The translations under genes and the position numbers were made by a program. Shown in pieces: positions 21,395-34,074 of a DNA stretch of 64,000 nucleotides (its first letter is position 1; each line of letters opens with the position of its first letter). This DNA comes from Anaspis maculata. Lineage: Eukaryota; Arthropoda; Insecta; Coleoptera; Scraptiidae. The DNA is taken from contig OX421967.1 of assembly GCA_949128115.1 (NCBI GenBank), forward strand, positions 23,948,635 through 24,012,634, given 5' to 3'. Below the pieces are notes generated by a model that worked only from the letters and a program-made list of their open reading frames with translations, was not told where the DNA came from and did not search any database.

Positions 21395-21712
21395 TATATG
21401 GAAAATACCATATACTGGCAGTATACCATACTTACTTTAACCATATACTAATTACAATCAAAGCAAGACATGTCGCCTTTTTAGGAATTCCTAAGAATTT
21501 GACACCCAGTTTTATTGATTATTGCCCACCACTGTACCTACCTGTTAGAAGTATCAAGTACAGGCTGTTCACATTAAAATTGATCCCCTCACATTAGCCG
21601 CAGGACAATTTCAAAAATGAAAAAGTTTTATTTCATGATTTTTCCCGTAGTATCTGAATCTACTATCAAGTATAATTTTCCATCTCATGCCGATGCCATG
21701 TACAGGGTGTCG

Positions 21713-22111
21713 GGTGTCGCCACATTTTTGGCATTTTTTTAGAAACACCTGGTATATTATCATCACAATCAATGCACTTTATCAACCTGATTACAAATAA
21801 GTACCTACGACACTCCCAGATTCGTCCAGGCGTCCAGGATATAGTTTTTGTGATCTTATGTCATTATTTTATGTCATTCAAAAGTAAAACAAAATATTCT
21901 GGATTTCTGGACATAATTTGATTTCTGAAATGGACCCATCATTCTAAACAAATGTTTTTTGAGATGCCATTTTTGATTTTTTTATTTTTATTTCAGAAGA
22001 AAAAATTACGAGAGTCATATCCATTTGTAGGTAATCAGAATAACAAAGTGTATCGATTATTGTGATGTTGAATTACAGTAAATTCCTGCAACCATTTTTT
22101 GCGACACCCTG
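21713..22111. mobile_element. CAGGGTGTCG palindromic element (TA flanks)
   Basis: Ends CAGGGTGTCG and CGACACCCTG, TA flanks at 21711-21712 and 22112-22113. Imperfect arms include CACAATCAATGCACTTT near 21761 paired with AAAGTGTATCGATTATTGTG near 22044. 399 bp, non-coding. Confidence 0.8.
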
Positions 22112-22640
22112 TAAATGGCATGTGATGGGAAATTATTCTTGACAGCTGACTCGCAATTTCAGCTGCATACACACTACCACCTCCTGGTGGGGTACTGTTG
22201 AACGTGTTTGCAGCTGGGTCTAGCCACCTTGGATCACAGATTCACAGCTAGCTCGGAATAGTAGCTGTACCATAGGCTGTACCCACTACAGCCTCCTGGC
22301 TACATCAGAAGTGGGATGAACGTTCATTTGGTCCCCTTATATTTACATCGATACCAGGAGCTTCACACCAGTTCGTGCGGTTTCTTCGGGCTGAATTTTA
22401 GTAAGCGGCGCATCTTACGCCACTTATTCACGGCATCGATAAGCCAATCGTCGCGTCGGATTGTGTTTATGTTGCCACAGTGACCGGACTTACGCCACAC
22501 TTGCGCGGGCGGATCTCCGACTTGAAATCTAGCCCTTCTTCGGTCCTCTGGTCTCCAATCCCCTGTCCTTCCCGCTGTGCGCGCACCCTCCCCACCGCCG
22601 GAAGGCCGGAGGGTGAGCATTCCAATATAAAAATCGATTT
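22112..22640. other. Intergenic, no recognised feature
   Basis: GC-richer than average around 22480-22620. The overlapping ORFs here show no recognisable protein family. Confidence 0.4.
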
Positions 22641-23338
22641 ATTTCGAAAACGGTGCATTCCATATTATCGATAATGTTTAATGAGAAGACTTTTTTCCAC
22701 AGAAAAGCTTCAAAATTGCATAACTCCGTGTCAAAACTGAAAAAAATCGGTTGTGTCACCCGCCAAAACTTTCCCGAATATAGTATCCAGGAACCCATGG
22801 AAAATTTTGTTCGAAACGTTCCTTCGTGTGGGAAGTTGGAATTAGAAGAAAGATTGAAAATAAACTGCTCAACAATTGAAGTGGTCCACTCGAAAATTTC
22901 GCCCGATTTCAAATACGAATATCTCGGAAAAAAATTGACCGATTTCAAAAAGTGCAGTGTTTTTGAATAGCTTATTCTTTTCGCTATAAGGTGCAATAAT
23001 AGGCCAAACAATTGAATACATGATGCATGATATACAGGGTGACAACGAAAGGAGTGATAAAATGTTGCATTTTAAAGTAGGTACGTCCCAGTTTTTCCAA
23101 AAAAATCGCCGAGTCTTTCTGATAACATTTTTAAGTAGTGCATATCCATGGCTCGGAACGGTTTTTGAAATTTACGCTTATCTTCTTTGGTTACAGGGTG
23201 ATGTAAAATGAAACAACTTTTGTTTTTATAGTGGTAACTTTTTTATTTGTTAACCGATTTTCACAATTTGGAGCTTATGTTGAAGCGAAGACCTCAGTTA
23301 AGAGAAATCGAATCACAGAATTGAATTAACACATCATT

Positions 23339-25778
23339 TAAAAACAAGCGAGTATGCCTTCACGTGCGTGAGTCTCAGTAGCGCATTTTCTCAAAGAGTC
23401 ATATTGTGAACGTAAAGATATTTGGTTGAAGGAGATGAAACACCATTCCTTGCCCACTTTCTTCACTCGAAACTCATTGTGATATTGTGTTATCAGAATG
23501 GGGTACTTGCCAATGAAATAGATTTGAATGAAAATTCTTTCACTCATCAATATATTTTTTTGATTGAGGGCGGGAGCTGGGAGCGGCGACTAATCAGCAG
23601 TAGTCTATTCTTTCCCATTTTCAGTCGGCTATCCATATAGCGAAAGAATTAGATCGCTATGTCTTCGGGTTCATGTTTTCCATTTATCTCTTACTTTGAG
23701 GGCAGCGTGTAGAGGTGGCAGCATTCTGCAAAGTAACTGTTGTACAGTTGGAGTTGAGAGTTTCTAAATGTTAAAGGAAATATGACAATCAATGAAAATT
23801 GTAAAAGTTGCATTTTTTTGTTTGGGGGCGGGAGCTGGAGGCGGCGACTAATCAAAAGTGGCCTATCTCTTCCCATTTTAGTCAACTATCTATATAGCGG
23901 ACCAATTTAATCGCTATGTCTTCAGGGTTATGTTTTACATTCATCTCTTACTTTGGAGGCGGCATGTGGGAGCGGCAGAGTTTGGCAAATAAATTCTTCC
24001 ACAGTTTGAGTTGGGAGTTTCTGAATGTTTGAGGTAACATTAAAATGTAATTCAGTAGGAATTACTCAAAGTTGCACTTTTTCTCTTTTGGGGGTGGAAG
24101 TTGGAGGCGGCGCCATGTCAAAGGTAGCCTATTCTTTCCCATTTTTAGTTAGCTATCCATCCATATAGCGAAAGAATTAGATCGTTATGTCTTCGGGTTT
24201 ATGTTTGTCATTCATCTCTTACTTTGAGGGCAGCGTGTGGGGGCGGCAGCATTCGGCAAAGTAACTATTGCACAGTTTGAGTTGGGAGTTTCTAAATGTG
24301 AGGGAAATATGACAATCAGTGAAAATTGTGAAAGTTGCATGTTTTGTTTGTTTGGAGGCGGCAGCTGGGGGCGGCGGCTAATTAAAAGTGGCCTATATTT
24401 TTCCAATTTCAGTCAGCTATCAATATAGTGGAAGAATTAGATCGCTATGTTTTCGGGTTTATGTTTTTCATTCATCTCTTACTTTGAGGGTAGCGTGTGG
24501 GGGCGGCAGCATTTGGCAAAGTAACTGTTGCACAGTTTGAGTTGGGAGTTTCTAAATGTGAGGAAAATATGACAATCAGTGAAAATTGTGAAAGTTGCAT
24601 GTTTTGTTTGTTTGGAGGCGGCAGCTGGAGGCGGCGGCTAATTAAAAGTGGCCTATATTTTTCCAATTTCAGTCAGCTATCAATATAGTGAAAGAATTAG
24701 ATCGCTATGTCTTCAGGTTCATGTTTTACATTTATCTCTCACTTTGGGGGCGGCGTGTGGGAGCGGCAAAGTTTGGCAAAGAAATTCTTGCACAGTTTGA
24801 GTCAAGAGTTTCTAAATGTTCGAGGTAACAGTATCAGCTAAATCAGTGAAAATTGTTGAAAGTTGCACTTTTTTTCTTTTGGGGGCGGAGGCTGGAGGCG
24901 GCGCCATATCAAAAGTAGCCTATCCTTTTCCATTTTTAGTCAGCTATCCATATAGCGAAAAACTTGGATCACTTTGTCTTTGGGTTCATGTTTTTCATTT
25001 ATCTCTTACTTTGGGGGCGGCGTGTGGGAGCGGCAGCGTTCGGCTGAGCAAATGTTGCACAATTTGAGTTGGCAGTTCTTAAATGTTCAAGGGAACATCT
25101 CAATCAGTAACATTTGTGAAAGTTGCACTTTTTATCGTTTGGGGGCGGAATCTGGGGGCGGCGACTAACCAAAAGTAGCCTATCCTTTCCCATTTTTAGT
25201 CAGCTATTCATATACCGAAAGAATCAGATCGCTATGTCTTCGGGTTTATGTTTTTCATTTTATTGCACTTTTTATCGTTTGGGGGCGGAATCTGGCGGCG
25301 GCGACTAACTAAAAGTAGCCTATCCTTTCCCATTTTTAGTCAGCTATTTATATACCGAAAGAATCAGATCGCTATGTCTTCGGGTTTATGTTTTTCATTT
25401 TAAAGTGATTGGGGGCGGTTTTTAGCAGTTTTTTCATGTCGGCGGCGCATATTGATGACGGAATGTTTCTTGGCTCACGTTTATAAGTGGCAACTATGTA
25501 TTATTCAAAAAATGAGAACACCAGAGCATCAGGTCTGGTAGAAAGTGCAATATTATGTTATTTCAAGTTTATCGGGGGCGGTTTTCTCTATGTTGGCGGC
25601 GCAACATAGACATCCAATATAGCCTAGCCCTCCTTTGGGAGTGGCAGCTATGTAACAGCGAAAAAATTAGAAAGCTAGGTCGTCTAGTTTGGGAGGAGTT
25701 CGAGGAACGGACGGACGGACGGACGGACGGACAAAGCGGTTGCAATAGCGATTTTCATCAAGATGGAAAATGCGCTAA
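23339..25778 (+). repeat. GGGGGCGG tandem-repeat element, copy 1
   Basis: Begins AAAAACAAGCGAGTATGCC and ends with an imperfect hairpin plus CTAA. It contains about seven to eight tandem units of roughly 260 bp. Each unit carries CTATCCATATAGCGAAAGAA, TCGCTATGTCTTCGGG, a GGGGGCGGCGTGTGGG block, GCACAGTTTGAGTTGGGAG and a second GGCGGCGACTAATCAAAAG block. An (ACGG)n run at 25707-25732 lies near the end. It sits in the left arm of the 23.32-28.22 kb palindrome. The intact right arm gives the empty site: left side ...CATCATT, right side AAAAAGG. No protein is recognisable from the repeated ORFs. Confidence 0.85.
25707..25732. repeat. (ACGG)n microsatellite
   Basis: Six ACGG units; the homologous site in copy 2 (about 38314-38360) has about eleven, so the tract varies between copies. 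Confidence 0.9.
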
Positions 25779-27828
25779 AAAAAGGTTGGATCAAATGTGA
25801 CCTAAGCATGAAATGAAGCCGAGATCCGATTTGGGGGGATTTTTTAACAAGAATCAACTTGTCGTTGAAGGAACCACTCATTGCGAGCATTTTAAGATCA
25901 GTCTCGCTTATATAAGGCAACAATTAACGACGGAAAACCCAAATAGCCCAGGCATATTAGGTTTTAACCCGCAACAAATTCCCACAAAGCTGAAATTTGG
26001 TATACGGGCCTTGTAAGACCTAAGGAATAACATATCAAAATACTCGGTGGCACACCCTTGTGCGTCATTGATTGTGGGGGAGGGGGCTGAATATTGCCAT
26101 TTTGAATGCGTAAATGACACCCTGTAGCTTATATGAATGAAAAAAATCATATTTAGATGCCTCAAGGCTTCACAATATTTGCTTGACGTTTAATTTGTTG
26201 ATAAATGGTTTGGGTTGTCTGGAAAAAAAAGAAGATCGGCAAAATTTATTTTGTTTTTCTCTCAAAAACCTCAGATTGATATCGGCAAGTGTGGTATCGT
26301 TTCCAACTAAATCTCGGCCTCTGATATCAAATATGGTGTTTAAGATTGAATTGAAACATGATTAAACAAGTTTTACTGAAAAAACGACGATTTTTGCCAT
26401 CTGAAATTGTCGTTTTGTAATTTCGGTTTTTGTATGGTTAGAATAATCTCAATTGAGTATTTCCAACAGAACTCATTGTTCTTAACCATTTTATACCTGG
26501 AAACAATAAAAACATCGTGTCTGTATTCATTACAAGATCAAAAAATTGATATGTTGTGAAACTGATTATATGCCCAATTTTCTCCCGAAAATGCATACAA
26601 TTTTTGCATTTCTTTTTTTTTACTGATGAATGATGAAGCGGTTTCACTGTTTTTGTGTGTAATACTGAGTGAAGTTCTTCCTCTATCAGAAAATACCAAA
26701 AGCTATTGTATCTATCGGGCAATAAAAACATAAAATAATTTTTTCTATAACCGTTATTCCATTTTCAGAAAAAAAGTAGGTGTAAAACTTGTTTAATAAA
26801 AAATTGATGCTCTGACTTTGTGATATAAATAGGCGTGAGCAATTGATGCTGTTTTTGTCTAAGATAAACGTAAATATAGGATATGTCGGTAATTTTTATT
26901 TTTGACAGCTTCAGACAATGATGCCCCTGAATGAAGAAACCACAAATTTTTTGCAGAGAATTCATTATTTCCGGGATGAGCACTGTGAATATCAACTGTT
27001 CACTCATCAGTCTCAATACTTGGGTCTGTTTCGAAGATGAGAAGAAGAACCTATTACCAATGCTCAGCTTTGTTGCATTTTGCTTTGCTTGCTTTGCACA
27101 TGTTTCTCATTTAAAGATCCAGGAGAGAAATTCCACCTTGCGCGTACTATTCACGCCACTATCAAGCAGAAATGTTTCATGGGCTACCGGAGTCCACTTC
27201 GTAGGCAACAACATACCGTGTTTCCTTTGAGACCTACTTTATATTGTTAAAATGATTGGTTCGTCCACAGATACAGTTTTAGAGAAAAGTGTCTGGGTGA
27301 ATTTTTGACTAGATATTCAAAGCCCCAAGATCGTAGGAGGCACAGAGGTGTAAGTCCAAATATTTTGATATGTTCTTCCTTAGGGATCATACCAGTTATA
27401 TATCAATATTCAACTTTATGCGACATTGCTTGAGGCATTAAATTCTCACATGGTTTTCGTGAAATATCCGAGCGACAAATTAACACTCAACCGCCTTTCC
27501 CGCAGAACTCACCAATCGGAAGAGTTACAAAGGCTCCCTCACACACTTGAGCACCAACGACAAATCTCTCTCGTTCATTTGAAACATATCTTATATCGAT
27601 CGGATACTCCGTTCACTTGCAGGAACAACTTGGAGATAGGTATCTCTCTAATTCTTAGAACTTGACCTTTGAGGATGAAAATCAAAGGACGCACGAGGGT
27701 GTAAGTCCGAGTATTTTGATATGTTGTTCCGTAGGTCCAATAGAACATATATACCAAAATTCAGCTTTGCGGGAATTTGTTACGGGTTACCACGATTTTT
27801 CGACTAAAATGCCTGGGCTAAAATGGGG

Positions 27829-28026
27829 ACTGCATGTTTTCACAGGATAAGTGATGCCTTTGCTCACCTGAAAACACACGTACTTATTGTTACTTTTGAC
27901 TGTTTCGGTCGGCCCTCTGTTGACTGTCCAAATCGCGAAGGAAACTCGATCAGTGATTCTCGTAACATAGGTTACGTGTATTTTCAGGTGAGCAAGAGCA
28001 TCGGTTCTCCTGTGAAAACATGCAGT
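27829..28026. mobile_element. ACTGCATGTTTTCACAGG hairpin MITE
   Basis: Ends ACTGCATGTTTTCACAGGA and its inverse; inner landmarks TTGCTCACCTGAAAACACACG and CGTGTATTTTCAGGTGAGCA continue the hairpin for about 85 bp per arm. The corresponding place in the left arm of the host palindrome (near 25940) lacks it, confirming insertion. About 200 bp, non-coding. Confidence 0.85.
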
Positions 28027-28839
28027 CTTAATTTGGGTTTTCCGTCGTTAATTGTTGCCCCAAATAAGCGAGACTGATCTCGAAATGTTCGTAATGAGTG
28101 ATTTCTTTAACGACAAGTTGATTCTTCTTGAAAAATTCCCCCAAATCGGATTTCGGCCTTATTTCATGCTTCGGTCACATTTGATGCAACCCCCCTTTTT
28201 GGAATGATGTGTTAATTTGTAACAGTTGAAATTTTCAAGAACATTCGCAGACTCACCCTGTATATTTCAACATATTCGATTGAAAATAATTTCTAGTGCT
28301 CGCAAAAATGAACGGGTTTTCCTGTGCGTTGGCCGGGACGATAAATTTTTGTCGTACTATTTGTTGGATTTCTTCCGCGAGCACACTTTGTTTTTGTCTT
28401 GGCCGTGATTGAAATTAGCACCTCGCTGTTCGAGCGGATTAATGGTGTACGGCAAAAGATCCGAATTTGAAGTCGAATTATAAAATTTCATTAATTGTCG
28501 TCGTTTATATTATCGCCGGGGTAAGAATCAAATAGGTAGTAATTGTTTTCAGCATTTAATGTTTGATATTTTAGTTTGGAAGAATAGCCGCTGCGGATTG
28601 CTTTCGTAATTCCATTTCGGAATTGATTGTGAGGGATTGTTTCGTTGTCTGTTGAACAGGAATTCTATCTACATCAGGTAGATATTTTCGAAATAGGCAT
28701 CATCCTGGAAATTATGGTGTAATATTTCAGGTTGAGGTCCGCCGAGTCGTCGATTGATTGAAAGCGCTACCTACGTGAAATATTTGAACGATAAAAGCCG
28801 TTCCGTTTGTCAAATTAAAAACCCTTATTGGATATATAG

Positions 28840-30965
28840 TCGTAGCGGTACACCAAATTATTCTGCACTTCTAACGATTTCGATTATTTTCGGCACAGAT
28901 GATCATTGGACCTATTCAAGCGTTTTGACCCGCAGCACCACCAAATTTGCACCTCAGGAATGGAGGGGTGGGTGTATCTTCAGAATTTGAAGCTCCAGGT
29001 CTAGTATGGTCCAATGAAGACCCACAAAGGCAAGTGAGTAGTCATTTTCGAATGATTTTCATCCGCTGATGTCGATTCTGACGTTAAAAATGAGTTGCGC
29101 AATCATTTGACAAAGATAATTGGTAATAATAAGAGATAAAGATGAAATCAAGTGGTCATCTATTGAGCTCTGTGGGAACTTGTTTTTTGTGATAAATACA
29201 TGAAACTTGGTGTGACTGTTCATTATTACTTACTTCCCAAATATGAAGGGAGCACCATGCGTTCCGACGAATGACGTTGCGACGACGCTCGCGACGGAAT
29301 ATCAAAAAACAGTGGTCGCCATTTCCAGAACAGTCGATAGGAATATTATAATTTCTTTGATTTCTTCCATCAAGCCATATGCTTTCAAGATTCAATAACA
29401 TATTTCTGTCGATTTGGGGAAACGGTGGGCTACGCTACCAGTGGTGAACCAGGTGCCTGTAAGGGGAACTGCGAGGGGAACTGTGAGGTTTCTTCACCCC
29501 CAAATTTCCGCGGTCAACATCTTCGAATAAAACCGAGGATAAAACTAACTATTTTGAGGTCTGTGCATACGAATATGTTATCTGGTTAACATTTCTCGTG
29601 TTTCGTCCTTCTAGGGACTCCTCAGTATGTTTATACAGATCTAGCGATCAAATGAAAGGCACTCAGAAAGGTACTTTTGATCACTGGAAAAAAGTGATCT
29701 TTAATGTTGTAGCATATTGGGTACATTACATACTCGGTTACAGAACTCTCACAAACTGAACTATAAATTATTATAACGATTAATCGCCTGTTATTATCGA
29801 TGCCACCGTACTGAAAAAAAAAGAAATCGCTTTGTATGAGACCGTATCAAATGATTGAACCATTATTGTTTGTTTATTTGTTGTTTTTATTTATCCTTAT
29901 CGGCATTTCTTATGTCATAGGAGTTAGCTGAATTTGATTCCCAAATATCACAAGCTGAGAAACTTTGTTTCTACAGCACAAAGCACTGTGCCAGGAATCG
30001 AATTTAAGAATTCAAGTTTTTGATATTGGTGCTTTTTTCAGACGTATTTACTTCATTCATATCCGAGACTTTATTCATACCCTAACACTAGAATCACAGA
30101 AATTGCATTTACTCCTTTTTTACCCATTTCAAACAAAACGGTATTCCAGAATCGGTTACTTTACTAGGTAGTCTGAATGATCTCGCGCGGTTGCGAAATC
30201 TGTATAAACCATACTAAGGAGTCCCTAGAAGGACGAAACATGGAGAATGTTGACCAGATGACATAATTGTTCGTATGGACAAACTTAAAAATAGTTTTAT
30301 CCGAAGATGTTAACCGTGGAAATTTGGGGGTGAAGAAACCTCACAGCTCCCTCTAGCAGACACCTGACTCACCACTGGTAGCCCACCGTTTCCCCAAGTC
30401 GACAGAAATATGTTATTGAATCTCGAAAGCATATGGTTTGATGAAAGAAATCAAATAAACTATGATAATATATCGACTATTTTGGAAATGACGACCACTA
30501 TGTTTTTTGACATTGCGTCGCGACGTCATGCGTCGGAACGCGTGGTGCTCCCTCCATATTTGGAAAGTAAGTAATAGTGAACAGCCCTACCAAGTTTCAT
30601 GTATTTATCACAAAAAATCAAGTTCCTACAGAGTTAAGTAAATGACCACTTGATTTCATCTTTATCTCTTATTATTACCAATTATCTTTGTCAAATGACT
30701 GCGCAACTCATTTTTCACGTGAGAATCGACATCAGCGGATGAAAATCATTCGGAAATGACTACTCACTTGCCTTTGTGGGTCTTCATTGGACCATACCAG
30801 ACCTGGAGCTTCAAATTCTGAAGATACCCCCACCCCTCCGTTCCTGAGGGGCAAATTTGGTGGTGCTGCGGGTCAAAACGCTTGAATAGGTCCAATGATC
30901 ATCTGTGCCAAAAATAATCGAAATCGTTAGAAGTGCAGAACTTGGACGATTTTAGGCCCGTACCG
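28840..30965. mobile_element. 2.1 kb palindrome
   Basis: Left arm 28840-29650, right arm 30190-30965, about 800 bp each, around a 540-bp spacer. Landmarks: GCACTTCTAACGATTTCG near 28865 with its inverse near 30925; CAAGTGGTCATCTATTGAGC near 29150 and inverse near 30630; CGTCCTTCTAGGGACTCC near 29605 and inverse near 30215. No TIR motif of the CAGGGTG type at its ends. Non-coding. Confidence 0.9.
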
Positions 30966-31884
30966 CGACGACTAATAAGGTAGTAGGAAAATCTAAATTG
31001 TCGTGCGTCCGATTCACCGATTTGTTTTAGGGTTTTTCCTTGTAGGAGAGTATTCCTAGATTGGGTTCAGTCCCGTGGCGTCGTAGTGCCTAAATTTCGT
31101 CGAATAGCTGGTGCAGGTCGTTCGTTTAGTGCCACCTACTACTACACTAGTCCACCTAAACCACGGATAGGTACCTAACCAGATCAGCGAAAAGTCCAGA
31201 GACGTTGCCGAAAATTGAGACCTTTTTGGAAGCGGTGAACAGTTTCGTGAATCATCGCGAATTGCCACACAAAGTCAGCTAAGTCATAACGTTCGCAAAA
31301 TAAAGAGTTATTTGTGTTTTATTTCGAATTGTAAATTGTTATTCGCGCATTGCACTGTTGGCGCCTCCGTACCGGTGGCATAGAAAGAAGCTTCGAGCAA
31401 AGCAAAATTGAGCCGCGTATAACCTAGGGCCCTCGGTACCGACAAATAAATTTACAGTGCCCCTTTTGCGAATTAGCGACAACAGTCACGTGTCACTTTA
31501 AATTACATTCACTCTTGTACTATTTTTTCTTGGAGTCACTCTGTTTTGCGTAGTTATTGACCAAATTTCCATCTATTTTCTCACGAAATTGTGTACCAAA
31601 TTATTGTAAACTTTTCAACCTAACTGGTGTTAGTTTTTCCCCAGTTTTCCTATTATAGTAACTTGAAGGAAAACATATTATCGTAAATTCCGTTGTTCAT
31701 TGATTTTAAATTATTAATTCACTTTCAATTCAAAATATAACATCTCATGTCATAATTGTTTCCCCTGATTGTTTTATCAAATACACCAACTGAAATTGTG
31801 ATGTACGTGTATCATTGTCTCCTGTCCAGCAATTCCGAATCGGGGTGGCAACACTGAGCCAACCCACTCCCTGAGAAAGCGGCT
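30966..31884. other. Non-coding interior of the outer palindrome
   Basis: Unique-looking sequence between the 28.84-30.97 kb palindrome and the outer right arm. No exon or repeat recognised. Confidence 0.4.
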
Positions 31885-32395
31885 AAAATCGTTTAGTCCG
31901 TTGCAAATTCAATTATGTTAATCGATTCCTCTTACCTGAGGTCTTCGCTTCAACATAAGATCCAAATTTTGGAAATCAGGTCAACAAATAAAAAAGTTAC
32001 CACTACAAAAACAAAAAGTTGTTTCTTTCATATCACCCTGTAACCAAAGAAGATGGGCGAAAATTTCAAAAACCGTTTCGAGCCATGGATGTGCACTTCT
32101 AAAAAATGTACTCGGAAAGACTCAGCGAATTTTTTTGCAAAAGTGGGACGTGCTTTAAAATGAAACATTTTAACACTGTTTTTGTTGTCGCCCTGTATAT
32201 TATGCATTATGTAATCAATTGTTTGGTCTATCAGCGCACCTTATAGTGAAAAGAATAAGCTATCGAAAAACACTGCCCTTTTGAGAATCGGTCGATTTGT
32301 TTCCAAGATATTTGTATTTGAAATCGGGCGAAATTTTCGAGTGGACCACTTCAATTGTTGAGCAGTTTAATTTGCAGGAAACTGAAGATTTTGTC

Positions 32396-33552
32396 AGTAA
32401 AATTTGAATTTTCCAGGAAAACCTCAAATCTTATTCCAAATCATCTTATTGTGAAAATCTTCACTTTCACACACTAAAGCTTCACTTTAAGCTCCATCAT
32501 TCAAGTCCGGTCTCGAAAACCCATCAGGCCGGTTTTACATTTTCAACCGGAAATTCCCGGGAACTTAGGAACTGGCTAATTTCGGGAAACCTAGGTGACG
32601 TAGCTGACGTTTGATGTACAAATCTACTGATTGTGAGATACAAGAAACAGTGCTAACAATTTGCGTTCTAAAACTGCTGGACAGGCGCTTCGGCACTGAA
32701 AGCATGCATAATCGAAACATAGGTGTCCGCAAGATTCGGTTCGTCTTTTTCAGCAGAAAATTACCGTAGCCTTCGTAATATTAATAAATAATATTCAAAT
32801 CTGTCTACATTTGGTGAGTGGACATTTAAACGTGTGCGGAAATCTCGTAAGCCACTGTTTTGCCAACGACCTAACATCGAAAAAAGTACGAATAGTGTAA
32901 ATAAGTTTAATTCATATTATCACATTGAGGGAATGCACGTATAACAAACAATCAAATAAAATCATCTAACATTTTTCAACTAAATATTTAGACTGAAATA
33001 CTTCTTATAGAGGGCTTCTAACCAAATAAATTCACATTATCCATTCAAGTTTGACTTCTATTCCAATAGATATGTATAGAAATCAATATTGCTGCAAGTA
33101 GTCCATTCACAAGACTGAAAAGGCTCTAGAACTTTGTACTAGTTAGTTTGACACGGCATTAACTTCAAAATACCATGAAGTCATTTGAGACATCGGCATC
33201 GCACAAAAGCGATCAAACTAAAATCGCCTTGACCCCTTAGGACAAAATGCATCCCATTAGAGAATGTAGGTAAAACGTGTGAAGCATTCTGGAGCATTAG
33301 CATCATTATGAAAGGACCGAAATTATTGTAAATTTTTGTCCAGAGTTCAATTATTTCAATTTACATTCTCTAACGAAAGGATTTACTTGCTTTAAACTAA
33401 TTAAGTTTCTTCGCCAATCCTTTCTGATTCGAGAAGTTGACCTGTAATCTCTTTTAGAACAGACACTCTTACAATATTAGTGCACTTTTCAATACCTGGT
33501 TGCTCCATTTAGAAGTTAGTTTTTGAATTCTCGACTATCTGAAACCAGGTTA
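32396..33552. other. VPS53 3' flank / possible 3'UTR
   Basis: Lies directly downstream, in gene orientation, of the VPS53 stop codon. No clear polyadenylation hexamer close to the stop on the minus strand was identified. No other feature seen. Confidence 0.4.
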
Positions 33553-34074
33553 CTATCCTTTCTGTGTTTTGAAAACTTCGACTAGCACCGCCTGTTCCTG
33601 TCGCTTCACGCTCTTCATGTCCAGCACTTTGTAGAAATCGCCCAGCTGACATTCTGGCAGCAGCTTGCGGTACTGTTCGACGAACGCCTTTGACGGATCC
33701 ACCGGCGTCATGACCACTTTCAGTATCATTTCCGCCTTGGTCATGCCCTTGGTGACCACTTTGGTGTACGAGGCCGGCGCCTGCCGGTTGATTTGCGACG
33801 CGATCGATGGCAAATTAAGCAGGACCGTCTTCAGCATGTGCGTGTCCAGCAGCAGCTGTTCCGCACCCTCGGTGTTGATCGGTTTGCACTTGTAAATGTT
33901 CTGGATGAATTTCGGTATGAAGGAGTTGGCGAATTTGATGCAGAACTGCGTGAAGTATTTGCGAGAATGGGACAGGTTGTCGCGGATGATGGGCACGGTG
34001 GTCTTCAGGTGGGTGGTTATGGAGGTGATGTAGGGGCTCTGGTCGCCGACGGTGTCCACGTTTTGCCATTGGAT
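33553..34074 (-). CDS. VPS53: VPS53 last exon
   Basis: Acceptor TCGCTCCAG; encodes residues 589-761, from [19 protein letters not shown] to [11 protein letters not shown], then TAG at 33555-33553. Conserved features: [52 protein letters not shown], and a [20 protein letters not shown] segment near the C-terminus. Confidence 0.96.
   Translation of the reverse strand: MQWQNVDTVGDQSPYITSITTHLKTTVPIIRDNLSHSRKYFTQFCIKFANSFIPKFIQNIYKCKPINTEGAEQLLLDTHMLKTVLLNLPSIASQINRQAPASYTKVVTKGMTKAEMILKVVMTPVDPSKAFVEQYRKLLPECQLGDFYKVLDMKSVKRQEQAVLVEVFKTQKG

Larger units (their letters stand above)
23321..28219. mobile_element. Palindrome split by the GGGGGCGG element
   Basis: Left arm 23321-23338 plus 25779-26070; right arm about 27680-28219. 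Landmarks: AATTAACACATCATT and inverse; GGATCAAATGTGACC near 25787 and its inverse near 28175; GACGGAAAACCC near 25930 and inverse near 28040; AACATATCAAAATACTCGG near 26029 and inverse near 27710. The right arm carries a further small MITE at 27829-28026. The spacer holds a second, direct copy of part of the right arm (27310-27420 resembles 27680-27790). Confidence 0.8.
22690..32395. mobile_element. Outer nested palindrome, 9.7 kb
   Basis: Left arm about 22740-23320 and right arm about 31885-32395 are inverted copies. Landmarks: CTGCTCAACAATTGAAGTGG at 22866 and its inverse near 32345; GAATAGCTTATTCTTTTCGC and inverse; GAAGCGAAGACCTCAG at 23283 and inverse near 31940. Within the arms two concentric TA-flanked CAGGGTG frames are seen: 23035 to 32195 (CAGGGTGACAAC) and 23194 to 32040 (CAGGGTGATGTAAAATGAAA). 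The interior holds the GGGGGCGG tandem element and two further palindromes. The terminal sequence recurs in the palindrome at 36090-38760, so both belong to one family. Confidence 0.85.

Noticed and set aside
25575..25778. Canonical Helitron 3' end (hairpin plus CTAA) of the GGGGGCGG element
   Set aside because: The base after CTAA is A in both copies and no TC 5' start between A and T was found, so the Helitron label is not justified, only noted as a resemblance.
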